Of a stretch of DNA of 64,000 bases, positions 48,289 to 57,820 are shown in pieces (the stretch's first letter is position 1; the number at the start of each line of letters is the position of its first letter). The position numbers were made by a program, and so were the translations under genes. Where the stretch lies: assembly GCA_016744455.1 (NCBI GenBank), contig JADGEI010000014.1, forward strand, positions 38,827 to 102,826, given 5' to 3'. The notes beneath the pieces were generated by a model. The model searched no databases. It was given only the letters and a program-made list of their open reading frames with translations, and was not told the DNA's origin. The stretch comes from Alcanivoracaceae bacterium (GTDB taxonomy: Bacteria > Pseudomonadota > Gammaproteobacteria > Xanthomonadales > Marinicellaceae).

Positions 48289-49563
48289 TTATTTGATTCC
48301 ATACTTTTGCAAGTAACGTTGATTAAGCTCTTGTTGACGGCCTTGTAAATTAATTTTTCTGCCATCAATATAAGCCTCAAGCACTTTATTCCCTCTCATA
48401 TCTAGAGCATCACCATCAGTTATGATAAGTGTAGCGCTCTTCCCTGCTTCTAGAGTTCCATAGTCTTTATCTATCCCTAAAATTTTTGCAGTATTACCAG
48501 TTATAAGTTGTAACGCTTGTTCTTTTTCCATACCGTAACTCACAAGAGTTCCAGCTGTAAAGGCCAAATTTCTAGAAGACATAATACCAGGATAAGCCAA
48601 AGCAACTAAAACACCGGCATTATGCAGTTTGTTTGCCATTGTATAACCGGAATCGACAGAGCTATCAGAACGTTGTGGTAAATCATGTGTTGACGATACA
48701 ATTACTGCTACACCACTTTGCTTAATGAATCCAATAACTGGTTCACTTCCTTGCGCCGTAACTAAAACAATATTCTTTACCCCAACTTCTTGAAAGTAGT
48801 TTATTGAGGCTATGATTGCTTTGGCATCATCAGTATGAATATATACTTTTCTTTGTCCTGAAAATACAGGAATAACAGCACCCAGTTTCAAATTCATTGG
48901 GTTAGATGATTTCTGTAAAGACATTTTCGCATCATCGAATAATGATTTTATTTGATTTAACTGTTGTGAGTATTTCTTATTTTTTTCAGTTTTCATTGTA
49001 AAAGTAGCAAAATCAAATTTTGCTTGCATAATTGAAGGCCAATTAACATGCACGGCATCATCAGTTACCACAGCTGCATCTTGCCAATTCCACGCATCTA
49101 ACTGTACAATCGAAGACAAACCACTTACTAAACCACCCTGAGGAGTTGTTTGTGCTAATAAAACACCATTATATTTAAGTGTTGGTGGTAATTCCGAATC
49201 AGTGTTATAGGCAACTATAGCACGCACATTGGGATTCATTTGCCCAACCTCATTATCATCTATAGTAGCTTTTACTGCACCGATTTCATTTAAACCGATA
49301 TTTGTCACTGGTAATATAAAACCAGGATAAATGTGTTTGCCTTTTAAATCAATATCGGATTTTTGCCATGACATTTTATAATAGCCAATTCGAGAAATTC
49401 GCCCTTTCTCTATTACTAATGTTGCACCTTCCATAACTTTACCATTGCCAATATGCACTGTTGCGTTATGGTAAACAGCATCAGTCATTTCAGTAATCGG
49501 TTGAGGAGATAATGCTATGCTTATGGTTGAAATTAAAGTTAAAATCATTATTAAATATTTCAT
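48289..49563 (-). CDS. Amidohydrolase-family protein lacking the HxH metal motif
   Basis: 424 residues with a signal-like N-terminus (KYLIMILTLISTISIA). The beta-sandwich edges and closing motifs of amidohydrolases are clear (GNGKVMEGATLVIEKGRI; ALQLITGNTAKILGID; GTLEAGKSATLIITDGDAL). Where the metal-binding HxH should follow PGF (about residues 84-88), the sequence reads LPVTN, so it likely cannot bind the usual metals there. It begins four bases inside the end of the 991-residue amidohydrolase gene (ATGA overlap). Perhaps a partner subunit or pseudoenzyme. Confidence 0.85.
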   Translation of the reverse strand: MKYLIMILTLISTISIALSPQPITEMTDAVYHNATVHIGNGKVMEGATLVIEKGRISRIGYYKMSWQKSDIDLKGKHIYPGFILPVTNIGLNEIGAVKATIDDNEVGQMNPNVRAIVAYNTDSELPPTLKYNGVLLAQTTPQGGLVSGLSSIVQLDAWNWQDAAVVTDDAVHVNWPSIMQAKFDFATFTMKTEKNKKYSQQLNQIKSLFDDAKMSLQKSSNPMNLKLGAVIPVFSGQRKVYIHTDDAKAIIASINYFQEVGVKNIVLVTAQGSEPVIGFIKQSGVAVIVSSTHDLPQRSDSSVDSGYTMANKLHNAGVLVALAYPGIMSSRNLAFTAGTLVSYGMEKEQALQLITGNTAKILGIDKDYGTLEAGKSATLIITDGDALDMRGNKVLEAYIDGRKINLQGRQQELNQRYLQKYGIK

Positions 49564-52535
49564 TTTACTTCTCCTAAAAGATACTCATAGCCTGTTAGAC
49601 TATCACAATGCATTTGTTTACTTGGTTCCATTGATGCTGGCATTTTTGGTCCATCAGACTGGTTTAATGCTTTAATTAACTCATTTCTAGCCTCAGCAAT
49701 TTGATTTTCGATCTCAACTTGTCGATCGCGATCATACAACAGCTTACCATCAACAAAGGTTTTAGTCGCTTTGGCGTAAATGCTCAAAGGGTTATTTGAC
49801 CATAACACAATATCGGCATCTTTACCTACTTTAATGCTACCCATTCTATCATCAAGATGCAGAAGTTTAGCAGGGTTTAATGTCACTAATTTTAAGGCTT
49901 GCTCTTCGGTTAAATTACCATATTTCATTGATTTAGCTGCTTCTTGATTTAATCGGCGACTCATTTCTGCACTATCAGAATTGATTGCTGTAGTTACCCC
50001 AACATTTGTCATAATTGAAGCATTGTATGGTATTGCATAATTAACTTCCCATTTGTAAGTCCACCAATCGGCAAAAGTCGAAGCTCCTGCACCGTGTTCT
50101 AACATTTTATCTGCCACTTTGTAGCCTTCTAAGATATGGGTAAATGTATTGATACTAAAGTTAAAATCATCTGCAACTTTCATTAACATATTTATTTCAG
50201 ATTGAACATAAGAGTGACATGAAACAAATCTTTCCTTATTGATAATTTGTAAAGTAGCATCTAGCATCAGATCACGTCTAGGTGCGCTAGTTTTTTTCTT
50301 GGCTCGCTTACTTAGGTTATTATAATCATTCCATTCTTTTTCATAGGACAATGCATTTGTAAATGCATCACGATAAACCTGTTCCACACCCATTCGTGTT
50401 AATGGATAACGTATAGATTGTTGTGAACGAGATCTTTTAACATTTTCACCCAAAGCAAATTTGATAAAAGGATCAGAGTTTTCTATAAGTAGTTCGTCGC
50501 TGGTTGCGCCCCAACGCATCTTTATGAGTGCAGATTGCCCACCTAAAGGATTAGCCGAGCCATGCAATAATTGAGCTGCCGTTACACCACCTGCTAAATT
50601 TCTATAGATATTAACACTATCCGAATCAAGTGCATCCTCCATGCGTACCATTGAAGAGTTTACCGCAATATCATTGACTGATAACAAAGCAATATGTGAA
50701 TGTTCATCTATAATACCCGCAGTTAAATGCATATCAGTTCCATCTATAGTATTTTCAACTTTCGATGTGATATTTTTGCCAATCTTAACAATTTTTCCAT
50801 TTTTAACTAATACATCTGTACCAGTCAAAATACCTTCATCTTCATTTGTCCAAACTGTTGTATTGCTGATTAAAAAGGATTCGGCCTTCGATGGTTGCTG
50901 TATACCATAAGCCGAAAAGGGATTAGGAATAAGTGGTACTTGTGATTTATCTTCTTTTGCCAATTTATCCTTTATGGTTTCTTTTTTGCTATCGGAGACC
51001 CGAGCCATTTTCCACTCTGGATGTTGCCCTGCAATATTGTGTATACTGTTATTATCAATTAAGCCCAACAGTTTAATGCTTTCGTCTTTGTCTTTAACTT
51101 CAACAGTAACAAACTCACTGTTCAATTTAACTTTATATTTTGTTTTACTTTCTTTATCTTTGCCTTTTAACTTTATCTTTCCTGCGGTATTTTTCAACTC
51201 TATTTGACGGGTCTTATCAGGCAATATAAGTTGATAATAACCAGAAGCTAATTGTGGTAACTCATTAATAACAAAACGTTTGCCAGCAACCCAATTTTCA
51301 GCAATCATCCCATCTTTAGAAAATATATCTCCATTAGTTATAATGAAATTTGCACTAGCTCCACTATTCAAATGTCCTAATTTACTGTTATTGAGTATTC
51401 GGGCTGGAGTTGAAGTTAATGCAGCAAGAGCTGCTGATGTTGGTAATCCTTTTTTTATTGCTTTACGCAAATCTTTTAAAAATGATTTTTGCTTGTCTGG
51501 AATAATTGCAAATTCTATGCCATGCTTATTAAGAAAATATAAGTTGTAAGGGGCTGCTTTCCATTCCAGCATTTTTTCATAACTCACATTCCAAGCATCC
51601 AATTCATCACTAACATTCAGCGCTTTTGGAAATGACAAAGGAACTATTAAGCTAGAATCCAGACGTTTAATTTCTGCTATGTGTTTATAAGAATCACCAG
51701 ACGTTTTTATTACAATATTTTTATCAAACTCTTTAACTATTTTTTTTGCTAATAACGCCTGTTGCCAATTAGAAACTTCAAATATTTGTAATAAATCATC
51801 CGTTTCATTTATGGCCTTAAGATCCAAATCCGTAAAATCTGATTTGCCATCACCATACCATATAGCATCTAACCAAGTTTGTCTTAACAAAGCAGAGGAG
51901 CCCATCAATGAAATAGGATACAATTGTTTAGATGACCCTTTATCAAATGACATATGAAAAGCTTGTAGTGAATTGACAACACTTAGTTGAGCAATTTCAT
52001 CATTTAAACTAATCAAGGCTGATGTGCCTCGCATGATACCATCATGTTTTGAAGACAACACTGTACTAAAACCATTACTCCTTAATGATTTTGCAGTTTT
52101 TGCATCATGATGAAAGTCTTCTACAGCATGATAGGAAGCTTTAATTGCCTCGTTTGTGTTAACTACGCCCTCTATTGTGGAGTCCATAATTTCCTTTCCA
52201 AAAAATGAGAAAGGTGTTTTTTTATCTGGTTTAGTAAGCCCATAATCACTATCCATAAGAATAAATCCAGGATATATACTTGCCCCCTGTAAATTTCGAA
52301 CAATGGCATGAGCAGGAATAGAAATATCATGACCAACACTAATGATTTCATTGTCTTGAATCAAAAGTGAAGCCTCGTCTAAAATAGTATCTTTATCAAC
52401 AAAGATACGTGCGTTAATAAGAGCATAAAGTGCGTGCCTCTCGTCTTTTGTACCATTAATTAGCGAAGTTGGAGATTGTGCTGCTAGTGCACCAAAGTGC
52501 ATATAAACGCACAGTATAAGAGTTATGAATTTCAT
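49560..52535 (-). CDS. Secreted double amidohydrolase (first domain degenerate, second intact)
   Basis: 991 residues with a signal peptide (about 1-18, KFITLILCVYMHFGALA). The first amidohydrolase domain (about 35-430) lacks HxH after PGF (ILMDSDYGL). A linker region (about 435-525) is Lys-rich and beta-like. The second domain (from about 545) has an intact metal site, His612 and His614 (GIIDEHSHIALL), a further catalytic region TFTHILEGYKVADKM and closing GSIKVGKDADIVLWSNNPL. Together with the next gene it forms a set of three amidohydrolase domains of which only one is complete. Substrate is not known; peptide or amide hydrolysis in the periplasm is likely. Confidence 0.87.
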   Translation of the reverse strand: MKFITLILCVYMHFGALAAQSPTSLINGTKDERHALYALINARIFVDKDTILDEASLLIQDNEIISVGHDISIPAHAIVRNLQGASIYPGFILMDSDYGLTKPDKKTPFSFFGKEIMDSTIEGVVNTNEAIKASYHAVEDFHHDAKTAKSLRSNGFSTVLSSKHDGIMRGTSALISLNDEIAQLSVVNSLQAFHMSFDKGSSKQLYPISLMGSSALLRQTWLDAIWYGDGKSDFTDLDLKAINETDDLLQIFEVSNWQQALLAKKIVKEFDKNIVIKTSGDSYKHIAEIKRLDSSLIVPLSFPKALNVSDELDAWNVSYEKMLEWKAAPYNLYFLNKHGIEFAIIPDKQKSFLKDLRKAIKKGLPTSAALAALTSTPARILNNSKLGHLNSGASANFIITNGDIFSKDGMIAENWVAGKRFVINELPQLASGYYQLILPDKTRQIELKNTAGKIKLKGKDKESKTKYKVKLNSEFVTVEVKDKDESIKLLGLIDNNSIHNIAGQHPEWKMARVSDSKKETIKDKLAKEDKSQVPLIPNPFSAYGIQQPSKAESFLISNTTVWTNEDEGILTGTDVLVKNGKIVKIGKNITSKVENTIDGTDMHLTAGIIDEHSHIALLSVNDIAVNSSMVRMEDALDSDSVNIYRNLAGGVTAAQLLHGSANPLGGQSALIKMRWGATSDELLIENSDPFIKFALGENVKRSRSQQSIRYPLTRMGVEQVYRDAFTNALSYEKEWNDYNNLSKRAKKKTSAPRRDLMLDATLQIINKERFVSCHSYVQSEINMLMKVADDFNFSINTFTHILEGYKVADKMLEHGAGASTFADWWTYKWEVNYAIPYNASIMTNVGVTTAINSDSAEMSRRLNQEAAKSMKYGNLTEEQALKLVTLNPAKLLHLDDRMGSIKVGKDADIVLWSNNPLSIYAKATKTFVDGKLLYDRDRQVEIENQIAEARNELIKALNQSDGPKMPASMEPSKQMHCDSLTGYEYLLGEVK

Positions 52536-52568
52536 ATTTTGCCCTCGAAAATGAAAAGATTAGGATGC

Positions 52569-53099
52569 TTATTGTAGTTTCAATAAGCGGCTAAAAAGAT
52601 TTGAAGTTAAAACTGGACTATTGTTTAACCAGGATTGTAGTAGTGCCCTATTTAATTCAGCACCAACTATATGGTGGACTTTTTTATCATCAATAAATAG
52701 TTTTGCTCCGACATCGGGATAATAAACAAAAACCCATTCATCATGTCTTTTTGTCGACGGAAGTTTCTTTAGAAAATGTGCAATCAAATTTTTTGATAGT
52801 TTATAATTTTCAAGATTGTTATAGTGATCTTCGAGTTGTTTTGAAAAGATTTTATTCACTGCCTGTTTTTCTGTTGTATTTGGTAACCATAATAAATCAA
52901 TTTTTATCGCCACTAATCCTTGCTTAATATCCTCAATACTCCGAACACCATAGGGAACACTTAATTTTAATTTATATGGATATATAAAACCTTGTTGGTA
53001 AGTTCCTTCACCTATATTGATCCATCTTTCAACATTTTGAGCTTTACAAATGTTACACAATAAGAGTGTTGTTAGAGTTAAGAGTGTAGTTTTTTTCAT
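52569..53099 (-). CDS. Chalcone isomerase-like periplasmic protein
   Basis: 176 residues with a signal peptide (about 1-20, TLLTLTTLLLCNICKAQ). The pattern ERWINIGEGTYQQGFIYPYKLKL, then the VAIKIDLLW strand, EDHYNNLENYKL and DEWVFVYYPDVGAKLFID, matches bacterial chalcone isomerase-fold proteins (Chalcone_3). These have no known enzyme activity in bacteria and may bind fatty acids. It starts three bases after ETF-QO, so translation is probably coupled. Confidence 0.82.
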   Translation of the reverse strand: MKKTTLLTLTTLLLCNICKAQNVERWINIGEGTYQQGFIYPYKLKLSVPYGVRSIEDIKQGLVAIKIDLLWLPNTTEKQAVNKIFSKQLEDHYNNLENYKLSKNLIAHFLKKLPSTKRHDEWVFVYYPDVGAKLFIDDKKVHHIVGAELNRALLQSWLNNSPVLTSNLFSRLLKLQ

Positions 53100-53102
53100 G
53101 TA

Positions 53103-54749
53103 TTACATATTCGAGTAGTTTGGCCCGCCACCGCCTTCAGGTGTGACCCATGTTATATTCTGGCTTGGGTCTTTTATATCACATGTTTTACAGTGTACAC
53201 AGTTTTGCGAATTAATTCTAAAACTCTTGGTATTATTTTCATTTATTACTTCATAGACAGCTGCCGGACAATAATGTTGCGCAGGCTCAGACCATTTAGG
53301 CAAATTTAAGGCTATTGGTATTTCTGCATCTTTAAGTTTTAGATGGCAAGGTTGGTCTTCTTCGTGATTGGTACTAGATAAAAATACAGAAGATAATTTA
53401 TCAAAACTAATCTTATTATCAGGTTTGCTATAATGAATTTTTTTGCATGAATCAACAGGTTTTAAACAAGCATAATCTGCTTTTTTATTATGTAAAGTAA
53501 AGGGTAACTTTCCTCTAAATATGTTTTGATCTATAAAAGTAAAGGCTGCCCCAAAAAATGTACCAAATTTATTCAAACTGGGTTCAAAATTACGTGATTT
53601 TTTTAATTCAGTAAAAACCCAAGAGTTTTCTACGTCTTGTGTATAGGAGGTCTTTACATCATTGATATCTTCTTTTAATAAATTATCAGCAATTGATTGT
53701 GCCGCAATCATGCCAGTTTTCATGGCGGTATGCGTACCTTTTATTTTTGCTGGGTTTAAAAACCCAGCTTCACATCCTGCTAGACAGGCACCAGGAACCT
53801 CAATTTCTGGCAGCGACTGAAAACCACCTTTATTCATGGCACGCGCTCCATAAGCAATTCGTTTACCATTATTGATGACATCTTTAATAACAGGGTTATG
53901 TTTCCATCTTTGAAATTCTTCAAATGGACTTAAATGAGGGTTATCATAATTTAATGCAGTAATAAAACCTAAGGCTACTTTCCCTTTTTCTGTATGGTAA
54001 AGAAAACCACCTCCTTCTGTATGGTTATTTAATGGCCATCCAAGTGTGTGTACAACTTTCCCCGGATATGACTGAGCTTCATCTATTTGCCATATTTCCT
54101 TTATACCCAATCCATAATGTTGAGGATCAGATTTTGCATCCAAATTAAATTTCTTAATTAAATCTTTCCCTAAATGGCCACGGCACCCTTCTGAAAAAAT
54201 GGTATGTTTAGCCAACAACTCATAACCAGGCTCATAACTTCCTTTCTCTTTCCCATCTTCACCAACACCCATATCTTGAGTTATAATGCCTTTTACTTGA
54301 TCATTCTCATCATAAATAATTTCAGTTGCAGGAAAGCCAGGGAAAATATTAATCCCTAAGTTTTCAGCCTGCTCCCCCAGCCAACGACAGAGGTTACCTA
54401 AAGAAATAATGTAATTGCCATTATTTTTCATAGGACTTGGAATAAACATATGTGGAACCTTAACACTCTTATCCTGTGATCTTAAGTAATAAAAATCATC
54501 ACCAGAAACCTTAACACCCATTGGTGCTCCAAGCTCTTGCCAATTTGGAATCAATTCATCAAGGGCTGTAGGCTCTACAACTGCACCAGATATAATGTGC
54601 GCACCAATTTCCGAACCTTTTTCGACCAAAGCAATTTGCCAATCTTTACCCTTTTCTTGTGAAATTTGTGCTAATTTAATAGCCGCAGATAATCCAGATG
54701 GTCCACCGCCAACTATTACCACATCAAATTCCATAGATTCTCTTGTCAT
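53103..54749 (-). CDS. etfD: Electron transfer flavoprotein-ubiquinone oxidoreductase
   Basis: 548 residues. N-terminal FAD motif VVIVGGGPSGLSAAIKLAQ near residue 10, the ubiquinone-binding region with GSEIGAHIISGAVVEP, and a C-terminal 4Fe-4S cluster ligated by Cys494, Cys517, Cys520 and Cys523 (CVHCKTCDIKDP). The closing WVTPEGGGGPNY is also typical. It passes electrons from acyl-CoA dehydrogenases via ETF to ubiquinone in fatty acid and branched-chain amino acid oxidation. First gene of the amidohydrolase operon. A PsrA-like palindrome lies 112 bases upstream. Confidence 0.97.
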   Translation of the reverse strand: MTRESMEFDVVIVGGGPSGLSAAIKLAQISQEKGKDWQIALVEKGSEIGAHIISGAVVEPTALDELIPNWQELGAPMGVKVSGDDFYYLRSQDKSVKVPHMFIPSPMKNNGNYIISLGNLCRWLGEQAENLGINIFPGFPATEIIYDENDQVKGIITQDMGVGEDGKEKGSYEPGYELLAKHTIFSEGCRGHLGKDLIKKFNLDAKSDPQHYGLGIKEIWQIDEAQSYPGKVVHTLGWPLNNHTEGGGFLYHTEKGKVALGFITALNYDNPHLSPFEEFQRWKHNPVIKDVINNGKRIAYGARAMNKGGFQSLPEIEVPGACLAGCEAGFLNPAKIKGTHTAMKTGMIAAQSIADNLLKEDINDVKTSYTQDVENSWVFTELKKSRNFEPSLNKFGTFFGAAFTFIDQNIFRGKLPFTLHNKKADYACLKPVDSCKKIHYSKPDNKISFDKLSSVFLSSTNHEEDQPCHLKLKDAEIPIALNLPKWSEPAQHYCPAAVYEVINENNTKSFRINSQNCVHCKTCDIKDPSQNITWVTPEGGGGPNYSNM

Positions 54750-54860
54750 TTTAATACTCTACATATGTTAGGTACGATCATTATATAACGTCGTAATAAA
54801 CATAACTATCAAGACCTATGATAAAACAGCAAAAATCATAACTGGTTATCTTTTTTATAC

Positions 54861-54884
54861 GAATTCAAACAAACGTTTGAATTC
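54861..54884. promoter_or_regulatory. PsrA-type palindrome upstream of ETF-QO
   Basis: GAATTCAAAC-AAAC-GTTTGAATTC, a perfect ten-base inverted repeat with a four-base spacer. Its core CAAAC-N4-GTTTG matches the PsrA motif reported for Pseudomonas (G/CAAAC, 2-4 bases, GTTTG/C). PsrA-type TetR regulators respond to long-chain acyl groups and control fatty acid oxidation genes. It could serve ETF-QO, the divergent lipase gene, or both. Confidence 0.6.
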
Positions 54885-55049
54885 TGTAAGCCTTTATGCT
54901 ATTTTAGCTAGCGTTTTGAAAATACAATAATAATTCGCTATAAATTCTAGCGACAAAACATCAACAAACCTGTTTATGATAAACATAGCATTACGTAATA
55001 AATGAAATGCGACGTTTATTTAATCCTAAAATATAAAAGAGAGAGAGAT
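54885..55049. other. Lipase upstream region
   Basis: AT-rich leader between the palindrome and the lipase start, ending in a GAGAGAGAGA purine run that acts as the ribosome-binding site. No further gene seen. Confidence 0.4.
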
Positions 55050-57002
55050 ATGATTCAAAAGAAAAAACTGTTAAGCTATGTATTACCAACATTGCTTATA
55101 GCTCCAACAATGTTATCAGCAAACACATTACCGAACAAGCAGCTTGCAGGGCCTCCCGCAGAATTTGATTTAATGAAGCAAATGCAACCAGAAATGTCTT
55201 CATTAACATCAAAAACGGCGTTGATCCCTGTGAAACTAAAGGAAACAAAGTCAGGCAATTGGGTCTGGGGTACAAACTTACCAATTGACAATAAAAATTT
55301 TGATTTAATGGTGTTTTCTAATGGTTCTGAAAATTGGAACATCGAATTAGTCAACCCCGTTACTAATAAAGTTAAATCGATTAATGATGTTGCAAATAAA
55401 CATAGCTCCGAAGATTATGGCATGTCTCATATGAACTATTCTGGCGAAAAATATACATTTAACAACATTGCAACAGGCAATTGGCAGGTGCAAATTAAAT
55501 CCTATGGAGAGCCTGATCAATTTGAAGGATTTATTCTGGCATCAAGCTCAAGCAAGTATCAATTAAATTCATATAAAACTAATTTGGATCAGATAACTGG
55601 GCACGACATTCATTTTGTAACACAATCTACTACGAATGAAAAAACAATTGAACCACTAAAGGATTTTAACCCGATTCAATCTGCATTCATGCTTGTAACA
55701 CAACCTGATGGCTTCCAACAAAAATTCACCATGTATGACGATGGTTTACACGGTGACAAACTAGCAAACGACGGCCTGTTTGGCGGAGATTTTAAAGCCG
55801 AAAAAGCAGGTGGTTATACTGTTCAAATCAATGCAAAAGGTACTAATCCTAACGGCACTCCGTTCATGAGAACAACGGAACATTATGTACCCGTTATAAA
55901 CCAAACACTTACAATGGACAATATAAAAGCCACCGCTTTTTCTATTAGCAATAATAGATTGAACATTGCAATGAATGTAGAATCTCACAGTAAAGCTTCT
56001 GATAACCATTACCGTATTGTTGCTGAAGTATGGGGAGCAGATGCAAAAGGCATGATGAGCCCAGTTTCTTGGATTAGCACTATTACACCAATCAAAAATG
56101 GTGAACTAAATATCGAGCTAGACGCAAGATGGATTGCTATGTCAAAAACCTCTGGTTTGTTTGAGTTAAGAAATCTTCGAATTGAAGATGCCAACCATTT
56201 TATTCCATTGGTTTCAGAACAATCTATCAATTTGAAAATGGCCTCTATTCCAAAAGCAGCATATGAAAGTTTTGATGGCAACATCACTCAAGATATGATG
56301 ATGGGTAAAAAACCTTCAACACAAAAAGCAATGAATAAGTCAGGCAATAAGTTATTGCTCGTACACGGTTATTGTTCTAGTGATGTTTGGGGACCTTATT
56401 CTGGTCAATTTAGCAGCTCTTCTACTTTTTATGATCTTGATCAAAATCGATCACATGATGAATTTGCACGTAGAATCAGAGATTTCGGCGATCAATATAA
56501 TTCATTTGGTGTCGTTGCTCACTCTCAAGGCGGTGCTGCAAGTTTACATCTCTACACTTATTACTGGAGTGGCTTAGATTATTCAACGGGTAATCGAATG
56601 ATTCAGTCTGTTGGTACTCCTTATCAAGGAACACCTCTGGCTGGTAATTTAGCTGCACTAGGAGATGTATTTGGTGTGGGTTGTGGTTACAATTCTAATT
56701 TGACAACTTCTGGTGCTTCTTCATGGTTATCGGGTATACCCACTTGGGCTCGAAATCAGGTGCATTATTACACAACATCATTTGCAACCAAATGGTGGAG
56801 ATATGATTATTGCAGCCTAGGAACTGATGTGTTTTTAAGTGATCCGGAAGATGGAGTTATAGAAAAATCAAGAGGTCAATTAAGTGGTGCAACAAACAGA
56901 GGCCATAAAACAGGATGGTGCCATACACATGATATGCGTGATCCTGGTCAGACTGGCGATAGCAGTAGAAACTCAACAATGAGTGCTAATGCCAAACGAT
57001 AG
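55050..57002 (+). CDS. Secreted lipase-like alpha/beta hydrolase with choice-of-anchor-type N-terminal region
   Basis: 650 residues. Start at 55050 gives a signal peptide (about 1-24, KLLSYVLPTLLIAPTMLSA) after a purine-rich ribosome-binding site; the ATG at 55002 would bury it. Residues about 40-390 are beta-rich, with PDGFQQKFTMYDDGLHGD and AEKAGGYTVQINAKG, like the extracellular Ig-like region called choice-of-anchor X. The hydrolase begins with LLLVHGYCSSDVWGP, and the nucleophile Ser492 sits in AHSQG. Further catalytic Asp and His candidates are in SDPEDGVIE and NRGHKTGWCHTHDM. Likely hydrolyses lipid or polyester esters. A strong terminator follows. Confidence 0.88.
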   Translation: MIQKKKLLSYVLPTLLIAPTMLSANTLPNKQLAGPPAEFDLMKQMQPEMSSLTSKTALIPVKLKETKSGNWVWGTNLPIDNKNFDLMVFSNGSENWNIELVNPVTNKVKSINDVANKHSSEDYGMSHMNYSGEKYTFNNIATGNWQVQIKSYGEPDQFEGFILASSSSKYQLNSYKTNLDQITGHDIHFVTQSTTNEKTIEPLKDFNPIQSAFMLVTQPDGFQQKFTMYDDGLHGDKLANDGLFGGDFKAEKAGGYTVQINAKGTNPNGTPFMRTTEHYVPVINQTLTMDNIKATAFSISNNRLNIAMNVESHSKASDNHYRIVAEVWGADAKGMMSPVSWISTITPIKNGELNIELDARWIAMSKTSGLFELRNLRIEDANHFIPLVSEQSINLKMASIPKAAYESFDGNITQDMMMGKKPSTQKAMNKSGNKLLLVHGYCSSDVWGPYSGQFSSSSTFYDLDQNRSHDEFARRIRDFGDQYNSFGVVAHSQGGAASLHLYTYYWSGLDYSTGNRMIQSVGTPYQGTPLAGNLAALGDVFGVGCGYNSNLTTSGASSWLSGIPTWARNQVHYYTTSFATKWWRYDYCSLGTDVFLSDPEDGVIEKSRGQLSGATNRGHKTGWCHTHDMRDPGQTGDSSRNSTMSANAKR

Positions 57003-57020
57003 TTTCTTAACTTAAGATTA

Positions 57021-57054
57021 AAAAAAAGGGGTTACTAATTTAACCCCTTTTTTT
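57021..57054. terminator. Rho-independent terminator after the lipase gene
   Basis: A run, then GGGGTTA-CTAATT-TAACCCC and a T run. Reads well in both directions; the plus-strand lipase gene ends 19 bases upstream. Confidence 0.9.
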
Positions 57055-57162
57055 ATCTCTGTCCCATCCTAGATAATCGGCCCCATTGTTGATAAAATCC
57101 TCTTAAGCTCATTAAGAACATTTGTATTCACGGTAATTTCAATATCAGGATTTAGGTCATAT

Positions 57163-57804
57163 TTATAGGTCACAATCTAATTGATTTTCAGGTATAGCAT
57201 CAATAAAAGCTTTTTGAGACAAGCATAAAGAATTTACCTTCTTAATCAATGGATATTGCTCTAGAGGTACACTGAAACGATTGGCATTATAGACTTGGGC
57301 GACCAAAGCAATATCAGCAACTGTGGCTTTATCACCAAAACAGTACAAACCCGCCTGTTTGTTTAGTTGTTTTTCAATTGCTCCAAAACCTTGATTAATC
57401 CAGTGTGCATACCACTTATCTACTTGCTCTTGTTGCCACTGCTCTGCTTTTAAATACTTCAGCACACGCAAATTATTCAAAGGATGAATATCACAGGCAA
57501 TTGATAGAGTCATGGCTTTTACCTGAGCTTTAGTAACAGGATTTTTTGGGTACAATGAATATTCAGGAAAAATCTCTTCTAAATACTCAATTATCGCTAA
57601 AGATTGAGTTATTACCTCACCCTCATTCGTTATAAATGTAGGAACTAGCCCCTGAGGATTAAGGCTTTTATATTCTTCTTTAAGTTGTTCCCCACCCTCT
57701 TTCACCAAATGAACTGGGATAACCTCATAATTCAATTGTTTGATATTTAAAGCAATACGTACTCGGTAAGCAGCTGTACTACGCCAATAGCTATATAATT
57801 TCAT
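57163..57804 (-). CDS. maiA: Maleylacetoacetate isomerase (zeta-class GST)
   Basis: 213 residues. N-terminal thioredoxin fold with YWRSTAAYRVRIALNIKQL, the bacterial form of the glutathione-binding motif, then NPQGLVPTF and QSLAIIEYLEE. C-terminal helical domain contains YCFGDKATVADIALVAQV. Uses glutathione to convert maleylacetoacetate to fumarylacetoacetate. Last gene of the tyrosine/homogentisate cluster. Confidence 0.96.
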   Translation of the reverse strand: MKLYSYWRSTAAYRVRIALNIKQLNYEVIPVHLVKEGGEQLKEEYKSLNPQGLVPTFITNEGEVITQSLAIIEYLEEIFPEYSLYPKNPVTKAQVKAMTLSIACDIHPLNNLRVLKYLKAEQWQQEQVDKWYAHWINQGFGAIEKQLNKQAGLYCFGDKATVADIALVAQVYNANRFSVPLEQYPLIKKVNSLCLSQKAFIDAIPENQLDCDL

Positions 57805-57820
57805 TTGTTTGCAGCCATTA

